DNA of 33,176 nt, from positions 1 to 33,176 of the forward strand of contig JBPCTQ010000043.1 in the NCBI GenBank assembly GCA_051011595.1, read 5' to 3'. A program made the position numbers and the translations under genes. The notes beneath the pieces are model-generated. The model saw nothing but the letters and a program-made list of their open reading frames with translations. It ran no database searches and was not told the origin of the DNA. Positions 25,056 through 33,166 of the stretch are shown piece after piece. Origin of the DNA: JAOUEE01 sp051011595. GTDB taxonomy: Bacteria > Actinomycetota > Acidimicrobiia > Acidimicrobiales > SHLQ01. The stretch's first letter is position 1, and the number at the start of each line of letters is the position of its first letter.

Positions 25056-26261
25056 ATGCCCGGTACCGTCAACGCCGTGACCGGCCCCCTGCGATCGTTG
25101 GTGTTCTTCGATGACCGCTACCACGAGGTGTACGGCGCGCAGGAGAACCTGCTGCTGCTGGCCGAGTTGTGTGCCGAGCAGGGCCATACCTGCCGGGTGG
25201 CCACCTCCGCGGAAGGTCAGCTGTCCGACGCGGCCCGGGCCCGCGGGTTGTCGGTGGAGATCATTGCGGCCCCCCCTCAGCTACGCACCTTCGAGCGTGG
25301 GACCATCCGGGGTGGAGCGGCCAACCGGTATCGCAGCCTCCGAGCCTGGATCAGCTATGCCGGCAAGGTCGACTCGGCCCTGGCCACCTCGAAGCCGGCC
25401 GACGCAGTGGTGGCCGGGTCGGTTCGTTCGGCCATGCATCTGACCCGGTTGGCGGCCCGACGCCGAGGCCCCAAGGTGCTGTTGTTCGCCCAGAACTCCA
25501 CGCCGTTCGGAGTGTTTGCCGGGTTGGCCGCCGCCGTGAGCGACCGGATCCTGTTGATTGCCCCTGGCGCGGCCCAGACGTTTCCGGCCGGAGTGTTGCG
25601 GGTGTTCGCCCGACGGGTCCGGGCGCTGCCCTCGGGTCGAGACCTCGACCGGTACCGCGTGGAACGGCCCGATCGATCGGCCGCGTCCCCCGAATCGGAG
25701 GCGCCCCTGCGGGTGATCACCATTGGGTCGGTCACCCGCCGCAAAGGGCTGCATGTGCTGATCGAGGCCCTCGGTTCGGTGGCCCGGTCAGGACAGCCAT
25801 GCACCCTCGCCGTGGTGGGCGGGACGTCGGGAGCGGACTCTGTCGCCTATCGCGACGAGATCGCCGCCGCGGCCGAATCGGTCGGAGTGCCGCTGACGCT
25901 GGCCGGATGGCACGACGACGTGGTTCCTTTCCTGGCCGAAGCCGACGTGTTCGCCCTGGCCTCGTTCGACGAGGGACTTCCCGGCGTGCTGCTCGAAGCC
26001 ATGGCCGCGTCGCTGCCGTGCGTGACCACCGAGGCCGGTGGTTCCGGTGAGCTGGTGCGCGCCGCCGGATGTGGTTCCAGCGTGCCGATCGGCCAGGCCG
26101 GCGCCCTGGCCGATGCCCTCATGGTCATGGCCGAGGATCCGGTGGAACGCAGCCGCCAGGGGGAGGCCGGTCGGCGCTACGTCGAGCGGAACCACTCGCT
26201 GGACGCCTACCGCGATCGGTTCCTGTCGATTCTCGATGAGGTGCTCGACGGGGTCAGTTGA
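25056..26261 (+). CDS. GT4-family glycosyltransferase (paralogue of 18301 gene)
   Basis: A 401-residue GT-B glycosyltransferase. LVFFDDRYHEVYGAQENLLL (15-34), VLLFAQNSTPFGVFAGLAA (141-159), LPSGRDL (191-197), VTRRKGLHVLIEAL (226-239) and DEGLPGVLLEAMAASLPCVTT with E306/E314 all match the protein encoded at 18301, so the two are paralogues. Most differences are in the acceptor-side middle (residues about 60-135), as expected if they attach the same sugar type to different acceptors. The ATG at 25056 is used because GAGGTG lies just upstream; GTG at 25077 is an alternative seven codons in. Its last 8 bases overlap the convergent SGNH-like gene. Confidence 0.9.
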   Translation: MPGTVNAVTGPLRSLVFFDDRYHEVYGAQENLLLLAELCAEQGHTCRVATSAEGQLSDAARARGLSVEIIAAPPQLRTFERGTIRGGAANRYRSLRAWISYAGKVDSALATSKPADAVVAGSVRSAMHLTRLAARRRGPKVLLFAQNSTPFGVFAGLAAAVSDRILLIAPGAAQTFPAGVLRVFARRVRALPSGRDLDRYRVERPDRSAASPESEAPLRVITIGSVTRRKGLHVLIEALGSVARSGQPCTLAVVGGTSGADSVAYRDEIAAAAESVGVPLTLAGWHDDVVPFLAEADVFALASFDEGLPGVLLEAMAASLPCVTTEAGGSGELVRAAGCGSSVPIGQAGALADALMVMAEDPVERSRQGEAGRRYVERNHSLDAYRDRFLSILDEVLDGVS

Positions 26262-28542
26262 GCTGGTCGGCCAACCGCTCGGTGATCTTGGTCCGGCCCT
26301 CGGTGGTGAGTTGCACCGAGGTGGAGAAGTCCTCGGTGGTGAAACCATCGGTGAGATCGATGTACTCGGCGCCGGCGGAGACGAGGGGTTGGATGTTCTG
26401 GTTGAACAGGGCCATCACCCCGTCGGTGCCGCTCGGGTGCAGCTCGGTCAGAGCCGGTGACGTGGGAAGGCCCACGATGACCACGGGCACGCCACTGTTG
26501 ACCAGCGACCGCACGTCGTCGGTCATCTGATTGAACCGCTCACCACAATCGAGCCCCTGGCGGACGCGTTCGCCGTAGGTCTGAGACTCGAGCTCCAGTG
26601 CCGCTTGGTCGGTGCCGGTGTTGCCGACCAGAGTGCCCCGGCTGCCTGGCTCGAAGGTGGCGAAGGCCCGTTGGTAGGTGGGTGCGATCTCGTACAGGCT
26701 GCGATCGGCCGGACCCAGGATGCGGTCGAACTCGGAGCCGGGTGGCTTCCACGACAGGTTGGTGAAGAGCTCGGCCCGTACATCGGCCGGTGTGGTGTAG
26801 AAGGTCCGGCGAACCTCGAGACCGCAGGTGGCGATCAGCTCCGATGGTGAGATGGCCCACACGATCACGTCGGGCCGGGCCACTTCAATGGCGTCGCGGA
26901 TCCACAAGATGGCGATCTCGGCGGTGGCCCGGTTCATCCCCAGGTTGGCCGAGGTTCGCCCGGTGAGCTCGGTGAAGAGGGTGGGGTCGATGCCGCTGCG
27001 CGCCTCGGCCGACCCGAAGAAGGCCACTTCGACCCCCTCGCCGGCGAGCGCATCGTCGCGTAACCCTTCGAGATGGAACACCTGGTCGGAGTGCATCCAC
27101 AGCTTGCTTCGTGGTGTCGGGCCGGGCGGCGACAGGGCACCGTCGAGGCGTTCGTAGCCGGCCACCAGCCGTGCCGTCCGGGTCTCGAAGTCGCGCAGCG
27201 CCGGCGGAGCGCCGACTACGGGGCCGGACTCGCACCCCGACTGCAGGAGCGTTCGACCGCCGATGGAACTGGAGATCTGTCGGGCCAGCGCGCTCGACCG
27301 GAAGCGGATGTCGTCCTCTGTCTCTCCTCGCTCGACGGTGGCCGAGATCTGCGCCATGCCGTCCACCACGTCGAGCGCCCGTTCCATCCAGCGGGTGGGA
27401 TCGTTGCAGCTGACGTCCATGGCGTCGAGGTCGTTGTTGAGAGCAACCAGCTGGGTTCTCAGCGTGTCGTTGTCGACCTGGTCGATGACTCGGGGTAATC
27501 CCGATCCGTCGTTGAAGATTGCGGCGGCGTCAGCCAACTCGAGGGTGGGCAGGGCGGCAGCCACTTGGCCGGTGACCGATTCGGCCGCCTCCTCGGTGAG
27601 GTGTACGTAGTCGACGAAGTCGTCTTCGGTGAAGGGGCCGACCGCCCGGAAGACCTGGGTGTTGGTGGCGGTGGCCAGGTCGGCGAGCGCACTTCGGTAG
27701 TCGTCGAGGCTGGCCGCACCATCGGGCAGCAGCTCGATGGCCTGGGGTGACGTGGGTAGCTCGACCAGCACCACCTGTTTGCCGCGACGCCGGATGCCGG
27801 TGATGGTGTCGGCGATGGCGTTGAGGTCGCCCTGGTCGATGGTGAAGTCGCCCAGCAACCGGGTTGCCTCGGCGGCATTGATGTCGGTGGGTCCCGGCTG
27901 GTATCCGAGGCGCTGGCCCCCTGGGCCGAGCAGTGTTTCGGACAACTCCATGTCCTGCACGATCTCGTCGCGGCGATCGCCGGCCAGCAGGGACGGGTCG
28001 CGCAGCGCCGGACGGATCCGGACGAGGGCAGACACGTCGACGACGGCTCGTTCGACGTCGGCCAGCAATCCCTCCTTGGCTCCCAGCGAGTTCTGATAGG
28101 CCGCGAACTCGGCGTCGCCGTACCCCTCGGTGACGTCGGTCATGCTGATGCCCCACACCACGATGTCGCTCTCGATCCGAGGGATGACCTCGTCGAGCAA
28201 CCATGGCCGGGTGACCGCCGGAACCCCGCCCGGGATGGCGGCGTTGTACGAGAGGCGGGCGTCGACGTCGATGGCCGCGAACGTCGACGGAATGAACGCC
28301 TGCTGGGCCGCGGTGTCGCCCACGAAGGTGATGGGAATGTCGGTGCCGTCGACTTCGGACCCCGCCAGGAGCTCGAGCTGGTCGTGTTTGAGATCGGTGG
28401 TGGCGTTGGGCCAGTTGATCGGCACCGGTTCGAGGGCGGGGGCCAGTAGCTGGGCCCCGACCTCGGCGGCCACGATCACCGCCACCACGGCCACGGCGGT
28501 GCGGAGTCGGCGTTTGCGGGCGCGGCGGCTGAGGAGGGCCAT
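26254..28542 (-). CDS. Tandem SGNH-hydrolase-like protein, partner of MBOAT acyltransferase
   Basis: A 762-residue protein with one N-terminal membrane helix (about 12-32) and two related extracytoplasmic domains. Domain 1 (about 70-335) has VGDTAAQQAFI (74-84) where SGNH enzymes have GDS, DIVVWGISMTD, VVLVELPTSPQAIELLP and a DYVHLT motif with D311/H314. Domain 2 (about 505-762) repeats the order: FGSAEARSGI (509-518), DVIVWAISPSEL, VVIVGLPTSPALTELHP, then TSVQLT where DxxH is replaced by T741/Q744. It resembles AlgJ/AlgX/DltD-type partners that take acyl groups from an MBOAT protein to a polysaccharide. Its ATG overlaps the MBOAT stop by one base (TGATG), so they are coupled. The ATG at 28542 precedes the signal anchor directly. 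Confidence 0.82.
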   Translation of the reverse strand: MALLSRRARKRRLRTAVAVVAVIVAAEVGAQLLAPALEPVPINWPNATTDLKHDQLELLAGSEVDGTDIPITFVGDTAAQQAFIPSTFAAIDVDARLSYNAAIPGGVPAVTRPWLLDEVIPRIESDIVVWGISMTDVTEGYGDAEFAAYQNSLGAKEGLLADVERAVVDVSALVRIRPALRDPSLLAGDRRDEIVQDMELSETLLGPGGQRLGYQPGPTDINAAEATRLLGDFTIDQGDLNAIADTITGIRRRGKQVVLVELPTSPQAIELLPDGAASLDDYRSALADLATATNTQVFRAVGPFTEDDFVDYVHLTEEAAESVTGQVAAALPTLELADAAAIFNDGSGLPRVIDQVDNDTLRTQLVALNNDLDAMDVSCNDPTRWMERALDVVDGMAQISATVERGETEDDIRFRSSALARQISSSIGGRTLLQSGCESGPVVGAPPALRDFETRTARLVAGYERLDGALSPPGPTPRSKLWMHSDQVFHLEGLRDDALAGEGVEVAFFGSAEARSGIDPTLFTELTGRTSANLGMNRATAEIAILWIRDAIEVARPDVIVWAISPSELIATCGLEVRRTFYTTPADVRAELFTNLSWKPPGSEFDRILGPADRSLYEIAPTYQRAFATFEPGSRGTLVGNTGTDQAALELESQTYGERVRQGLDCGERFNQMTDDVRSLVNSGVPVVIVGLPTSPALTELHPSGTDGVMALFNQNIQPLVSAGAEYIDLTDGFTTEDFSTSVQLTTEGRTKITERLADQLN

Positions 28543-29948
28543 CAGAACTGGTAGTAGAGGAAGGGGACAGGGGCGATGCCGGAGAACACGATGACCCCGA
28601 CGGCGAGCAGGCCCAGACCGACACCGACGGCCACCGGTCGCTGATCGAGCGAGCTGCGGGTGACGATGCCGCGGCGGTGGATGAGGTCGACCACGAACAT
28701 GGTGATCCATGCGCCGATCACCAGCAGGAGATCGCCGACATCGCCGACGCCGCCACCCCCTCCGATCAACGCATCGACGACGTCACCGGCGGTGCCGATG
28801 TCGGGCGATCGGAACACGATCCACAACAGGGTGACGCCGAGGTGGGTCAGGGCGATACCTCCCCAGCGGGCACCGTCGCCCGGGAGGGTTTCCCGGTCCG
28901 TCGACAGGAGTCGATAGCCGACCAGCCACAACCCGTGGAGCACACCCCAGAGCAGGAACATCCAGCCGGCCCCGTGCCAGATGCCGGCCAGTGTCATGGT
29001 GACCATCAAGTTGATGGCCATACGTCGCCGGCCGCGCTGGTTGCCACCGAGTGGGATGTACACGTAGTCGCGCATCCACGTGCCCAGGCTGATGTGCCAC
29101 CGACGCCAGAACCCGCCGATGTTGTGGGCCAGGTACGGCTGGGCGAAGTTCATCGTGATGTCGATGCCGAGCAGACGGGCCAGGCCCCGGGCCATATTGG
29201 AATAGCCGGAGAAGTCGGCGTAGATCTGCACGGTGAATCCGACGACACCAGCGATCGCGGCCAGGATCGAAGCGTCTTGGGGGTTGTCCCAGAACGTGTC
29301 GACCACGCGGGCCACACCGTCGGCCAGCACCACCTTCTTGAACAGGCCGACGGCGATGAGCCCGAGACCTTCTTCGATGTCTTCGTGGCGAAGCCGTCGA
29401 CGTCGGCGCCGGAGTTGAGGGATGAGGTTCTCGGCCCGTTCGATGGGACCGGCCACCAGCTGGGGGAAGAACGAGACGAAGGCGGCGAAGGTGAAGAGGT
29501 GGTCCTCGGCGGCCACTCGTCCCCGATACACGTCGATCGTGTACCCCAGCGTCTGCAGCGTGTAGAAGCTGACCCCGATGGGCAACAAGATGTTGACGGT
29601 CGGGGTGTCGGCGTTGAACCCGACCTGGTCGACGATGTCGGCGAATCCGTCTACGAAGAACCCGAGGTACTTGAACGCGATCAAGGCGCCGAGGTTCGCC
29701 ACCACGCTGATGCCCAGAAAGAATCGTCGCCGGTTCTGGGCGGCGCCGGGTTCGTCGAGTGAGTTGCCGACCCAGTACCCGACCAGGGTGATGCCGACCA
29801 GCAGGCCCAGCAGTCGCCAGTCCCAGTAGGCGTAGAAGACATACGACGCCGCGGTGAGCACCTGGTTGCGCCAGCGGCCCTTGATCTTCCAGTACACCGT
29901 CATGGTCACCAGGAAGAAGACGAGGAAGATCAGCGAGTTGAACGTCAT
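28542..29948 (-). CDS. MBOAT-family O-acyltransferase (AlgI/DltB-like)
   Basis: An integral membrane acyltransferase of 468 residues that carries acyl (usually acetyl) groups across the membrane for modification of an exported glycan. The order of family blocks is complete: SYVFYAYWDWRLL (35-47), FKYLGFF (92-98), LPIGVSFYTLQTLGYTIDVYRG (122-143, in part), SFFPQLVAGPIERA (159-172), YADFSGYSNMA (243-253), FWRRWHISLGTWMRDYVY with H285, and the catalytic-site histidine H325 in LAGIWHGAGW. Multiple transmembrane helices span the whole length. It lies between the flippase and the tandem SGNH protein on one strand, pointing to acylation of the same polysaccharide. Confidence 0.94.
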   Translation of the reverse strand: MTFNSLIFLVFFLVTMTVYWKIKGRWRNQVLTAASYVFYAYWDWRLLGLLVGITLVGYWVGNSLDEPGAAQNRRRFFLGISVVANLGALIAFKYLGFFVDGFADIVDQVGFNADTPTVNILLPIGVSFYTLQTLGYTIDVYRGRVAAEDHLFTFAAFVSFFPQLVAGPIERAENLIPQLRRRRRRLRHEDIEEGLGLIAVGLFKKVVLADGVARVVDTFWDNPQDASILAAIAGVVGFTVQIYADFSGYSNMARGLARLLGIDITMNFAQPYLAHNIGGFWRRWHISLGTWMRDYVYIPLGGNQRGRRRMAINLMVTMTLAGIWHGAGWMFLLWGVLHGLWLVGYRLLSTDRETLPGDGARWGGIALTHLGVTLLWIVFRSPDIGTAGDVVDALIGGGGGVGDVGDLLLVIGAWITMFVVDLIHRRGIVTRSSLDQRPVAVGVGLGLLAVGVIVFSGIAPVPFLYYQF

Positions 29949-30015
29949 GTAGCCACCACGCCACCCGTGCGGCGCGACCTCTGCGGAGGTACGGAACAGG
30001 TGATGGGGGGTCGGG

Positions 30016-31359
30016 TCATGAAGGAGAGTCGGTCGAGGTCCGGGGCCGCCCGACCCACGTGGTCAAGCCGAGCCGTCGTTTGGTGGCACCGACCAGATAG
30101 AGGTTACGAGAACTGACAACCAGTGCGGCCGCAGCCGCCACACCGTTGGCACCCCACTCGTTGCCGAGCACCAGGGCCAAACCGAGATACGACACCGCGG
30201 CGATCACGGCGGTGATGCCCACCAGCCGTTCCTGTTCGCAGTGCATGAGGGCCGCCGCACACGAGCCGGTGGCGGCGTTGATCATGGCCCCGACCCCGAT
30301 GATCGCGGCCACGGTGGCCGCGTCCTGGTACTGATCGCCGAAGACCAGTGCCACGGCCCACTCACCGAAGATCACCAGGCCCAGGGTTCCGGCCGCCACG
30401 AAGATCAGCGAGAGCAACGCGTGACGGCGGGCGATGGGTTCGAGGGGTCGAAGTGACCGACCTTCGCTGTGCATGCGGGCGTAACGAGGCCCGAGCACCC
30501 GGGCACCCACGAACACAGGCAGGCCGAAGAGAAAGCTGATGCCGATGCCCACGCTCAGCACGGCGACCTCGGTGGCCGGACGAACCAGGGCCAGGACCCA
30601 GACACCGGCCTGGGGCAGCAGGGGTGCGTCGATGGTGGGCAGGACGAAGGCCAGAGCCCGACGCCGCAGGTTCATCGCGGGCGGTTGGGCCAAGGCCAGC
30701 CGGTCGCCTCGAGCCGACCGATCGAGGGCAACCACCACACCCAGGGCAATGACCGACTCGGCCACCACGGCGATGGCGATCACGGTGATGGCCGTGCGAT
30801 CGAAATCGCCGATCACCACGATGGCCAGCGCTCCGAGCAGCAGGATCCGCCGCACGTATTCGCCGTAGAACGCGGCGTCCCGGAATCGATGCAGACCGCG
30901 CAGCACACCCGCGATGACCGGGGCCACGGCGGCCACCGGAACCCACCAGGCGACACCACCGATCACACTGCGGTAGGCCGATTCGTCTTCGCTGGCGCCG
31001 GCGACCAATGGTCCGATCAGCAACCACCACAGCAGCGACACGATCACGGCGTTCACCAAAAGGGTGACGACGATGGTCCGCAGACGGTGGGCGAAACCGG
31101 CTTGGCCCTCCAGCGCCATGATGACGGTGCCGGCTTGCATCAATCCGAGTTGGGCGCACAAGGCCAACCACGCCAACCAGGTCAGCGCCCAGGCCAGGGC
31201 CGCGAACTCGGTGGGTTCGAAGGTCCGTGCCGCCACGGCGTTGAGGGTGAACCCCAGCGCGATGGCCAGGGCCTGGGCCCCGAACACATACCCCGCGTCG
31301 CGGCCGAGCTGGAGCCGGGCGGTCGGGTTGACCGTGCCGTTCGACGGCTGCGAGGTCAC
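30016..31359 (-). CDS. Polysaccharide flippase (Wzx/MATE-like)
   Basis: A 447-residue membrane protein with about 12-14 helices, of the MOP exporter superfamily that flips undecaprenyl-linked repeat units to the outer face. The N-terminal part LGRDAGYVFGAQALAIALGF followed by LNAVAARTFEPTEFAALAWAL (given in part) is the usual first-helix/second-helix signature of Wzx-type proteins, and GVGAMINAATGSCAAALMHC and VSYLGLALVLGNEWGANGVA match their late helices. GTG start at 31359. It begins 9 bases after the polymerase stop and is followed 67 bases later by the acyltransferase gene, so the four genes from 32964 to 26254 probably form one operon. Function is by family and context; no substrate information. 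Confidence 0.88.
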   Translation of the reverse strand: MTSQPSNGTVNPTARLQLGRDAGYVFGAQALAIALGFTLNAVAARTFEPTEFAALAWALTWLAWLALCAQLGLMQAGTVIMALEGQAGFAHRLRTIVVTLLVNAVIVSLLWWLLIGPLVAGASEDESAYRSVIGGVAWWVPVAAVAPVIAGVLRGLHRFRDAAFYGEYVRRILLLGALAIVVIGDFDRTAITVIAIAVVAESVIALGVVVALDRSARGDRLALAQPPAMNLRRRALAFVLPTIDAPLLPQAGVWVLALVRPATEVAVLSVGIGISFLFGLPVFVGARVLGPRYARMHSEGRSLRPLEPIARRHALLSLIFVAAGTLGLVIFGEWAVALVFGDQYQDAATVAAIIGVGAMINAATGSCAAALMHCEQERLVGITAVIAAVSYLGLALVLGNEWGANGVAAAAALVVSSRNLYLVGATKRRLGLTTWVGRPRTSTDSPS

Positions 31360-31368
31360 GGCGGCGAA

Positions 31369-32964
31369 CTACAGGGGTCCCGGACCGTGGTCCTTCTCGG
31401 CCCCTCGTGGGGGCGGCCCGGTTGATGCGCGGCGTTCGATATTGATGACCGTCGGTGCCGTTCCGGTGGCGGCGCGCCGGCGCTCCTTGGCCAATCGAAC
31501 GCGCGCCGCGGCGTCGGCCAGCGCTTCGGTGTCGCCGGGAATCACGGCCTGGCCCCTCGCCGAGGCCGGCGGGATCTCGTCGGACTGATACGGCGCGGGC
31601 TCCGATAGTCGGCTCTTGACGTTCTGGGGCCGTCTTCGTTGCACGTAGAACAACACGAGCGCGGCCGGCAACGCGAAGGTCATCATGCGCGGGATCGAGT
31701 TGGCCCAGATACCCATCGGCAGGACACGGAAGGCCAGCACGATCGACATCATCCACACCAAGGGGTTTCGGGAGAAGTTGTCGAGGCGGACCTGGAGGAG
31801 CCGTATGAGGATCCCGCTCAGGATCCCGCCGATGAGCACGCCGGTGAAGCCCCAGCTCATGTACCAGTCGCCGATGGGTGTCATCGGCCACCCGTTCTGG
31901 CGGTTGGGTTTGTAGTACTGGGCGACCTGTACCGACGGCGGCTGGAAGCCGTCTTCGGGTAGGTACATGAACGCGGGCAGGAACGACAGCGCTCCGATGC
32001 CGAACTGCGACGAACCGATGTAGTCCTGGCGTTCGGGCCAGTCCTCGATCAGCAGGGACAAGGTGTCGAAGTCGGTGTTGTTGGTGGCCACCGCGATCTG
32101 GCGGGCCGGGGCCTGGGACTCGATGGAACCCAAGGTCTCCCCGAACACCAACGCGTCGCGGGTGACGCGGAGGAAGAACACCGAGGTGCCGAGCAACAGC
32201 ACGGTCATCAGGAGCCGGAAGATGCGTCGACGCCGTCGCCACCAGGCCAGGGCGCTGGTGGGCAGGATGGCCGCCGCCCCCACCTCCTTCTTGTTGAAGA
32301 GCAAACGCCCGGCCAGCAGTCCGAAGGTGGTGATGGCAACCGCATCGCGTGCACCCCACGAGAAGGAGTAGGCCCCGTTGAGGAGCGAGATGGCCAGTGC
32401 CACCGACGCCAGCCCGCGCCGGCCCGATGCCACTGCGGCCAGGTAGGTGGCGCCGGCCACGAAGGTGGACAGCACCGCAAAGGAGCGAAGCCATTGGAGA
32501 TCGAGGAGTGCTTTGTCGAGTTTGTTGGCGGTGATGAGACCGGAGAACCCGCCGAAGCGGGCCCACAGCCACAGCGAGCTCACGGTCGAAACGGCGGTGA
32601 AGAGGATCATCAGCCGGGTGAGGACGGTCACGTGGAGCTCGAGGGGTGTGTCTTCGGTGGGTGGGGGCGGGGTCGGCGCCATCGTTCGGCCCAGCATGTA
32701 CCCGATGGCGAGGCAGATCAGCCAGATGATCACCATGCGCTGCGCGGCGATGAAGATGGCCTCGCCGTCGCGGGCGCGGAACAGCTCTTCGGGAAACGGT
32801 CGGTCCCAGCCCATCGCCACCACGAACGGGCGCCAGATCATCTGGTATCCGGTGAGGTACAGGGTGATCGCCGCGAAATCGAGCGGATGACGGACGAGGG
32901 TCCGGTAGGCGATCATCCAGGTGGCGAAACACAACACCACCATGACCAGAGCACCGGGCATCAT
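31369..32964 (-). CDS. Probable polysaccharide polymerase (Wzy/O-antigen polymerase-like)
   Basis: A 531-residue protein with at least ten hydrophobic helices between residues 5 and 430 and a basic cytoplasmic tail of about 100 residues. It has a large loop around the middle with SFSWGARDAVAITTFG and, later, GWPMTPIGDWYMSWGFTGVL, which resembles the conserved region of oligosaccharide repeat-unit polymerases (PxxxGxxYxxxG pattern). These enzymes join flipped repeat units at the outer membrane face. The ATGATG at 32964 with GGGGAG seven bases upstream is chosen; a longer in-frame reading to the right edge is Pro/Arg/Gly-rich and lies in a repeat. It heads the minus-strand unit with the flippase, acyltransferase and SGNH genes. 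Sequence is poorly conserved in this family, hence the moderate certainty. Confidence 0.78.
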   Translation of the reverse strand: MMPGALVMVVLCFATWMIAYRTLVRHPLDFAAITLYLTGYQMIWRPFVVAMGWDRPFPEELFRARDGEAIFIAAQRMVIIWLICLAIGYMLGRTMAPTPPPPTEDTPLELHVTVLTRLMILFTAVSTVSSLWLWARFGGFSGLITANKLDKALLDLQWLRSFAVLSTFVAGATYLAAVASGRRGLASVALAISLLNGAYSFSWGARDAVAITTFGLLAGRLLFNKKEVGAAAILPTSALAWWRRRRRIFRLLMTVLLLGTSVFFLRVTRDALVFGETLGSIESQAPARQIAVATNNTDFDTLSLLIEDWPERQDYIGSSQFGIGALSFLPAFMYLPEDGFQPPSVQVAQYYKPNRQNGWPMTPIGDWYMSWGFTGVLIGGILSGILIRLLQVRLDNFSRNPLVWMMSIVLAFRVLPMGIWANSIPRMMTFALPAALVLFYVQRRRPQNVKSRLSEPAPYQSDEIPPASARGQAVIPGDTEALADAAARVRLAKERRRAATGTAPTVINIERRASTGPPPRGAEKDHGPGPL

Positions 32965-33047
32965 GAGGTGGCTCCCCTGGGTGGGTGCGTGCCGGTGCGG
33001 GGCCCGAGCGGCCCACGCTGAGCGGGGAGGACAGCACCGGGCATCAT
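32961..33047 (-). other. Possible 28-codon leader frame coupled to the polymerase start
   Basis: ATGATG at 33047, in the second repeat copy, opens a frame of 28 codons (MMPGAVLPAQRG...PPRGATS) that ends in TGA at 32963-32961. This TGA overlaps the polymerase ATGATG in the ATGA form used for translational coupling. A ribosome site-like CGGAG lies seven bases before the ATG. It may be a translated leader or a by-product of the duplication. Confidence 0.3.
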
Positions 33048-33166
33048 GAGGGCGCTCCGGTGGTGGGTAGGTGCCTGCCGGTGCCGGGCCCGAGCGTCCC
33101 GCGCGGAGCGGGGGAGGTGGCCCGAGCGGCCCGCGCGGAGCAGGGGAGGACAGCACCGGGCATCAT
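33044..33166 (-). other. Possible 40-codon leader frame from third repeat copy
   Basis: ATGATG at 33166 opens 40 codons beginning MMPGAVLPCSARAAR and ending GAPS, then TGA at 33046-33044, which overlaps the ATGATG of the next copy just as that copy does with the polymerase gene. Both unit lengths leave remainder 2 on division by 3, which produces this chained arrangement. Composition is Pro/Ala/Arg/Gly-rich, so a stable protein is doubtful. Confidence 0.25.

Noticed and set aside
28677..29762. Open plus-strand frame of 361 codons opposite the acyltransferase gene
   Set aside because: It is antisense to a complete MBOAT gene with all family motifs; its translation is His/Asp/Gln/Gly-rich and shows no domain. 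High GC content keeps such antisense frames open.
30362..33037. Open minus-strand frame of 891 codons across the flippase and polymerase genes
   Set aside because: It is a shifted frame of two membrane protein genes; its product is Arg/His/Pro/Gly-rich without helices, while the alternative frames give clear transmembrane proteins.
31369..33156. 595-residue version of the polymerase starting at GTG 33156
   Set aside because: The extra 64 residues come from the repeat array and are Pro/Arg/Gly-rich; ATGATG at 32964 has a good ribosome site and leads straight into the first membrane helix.
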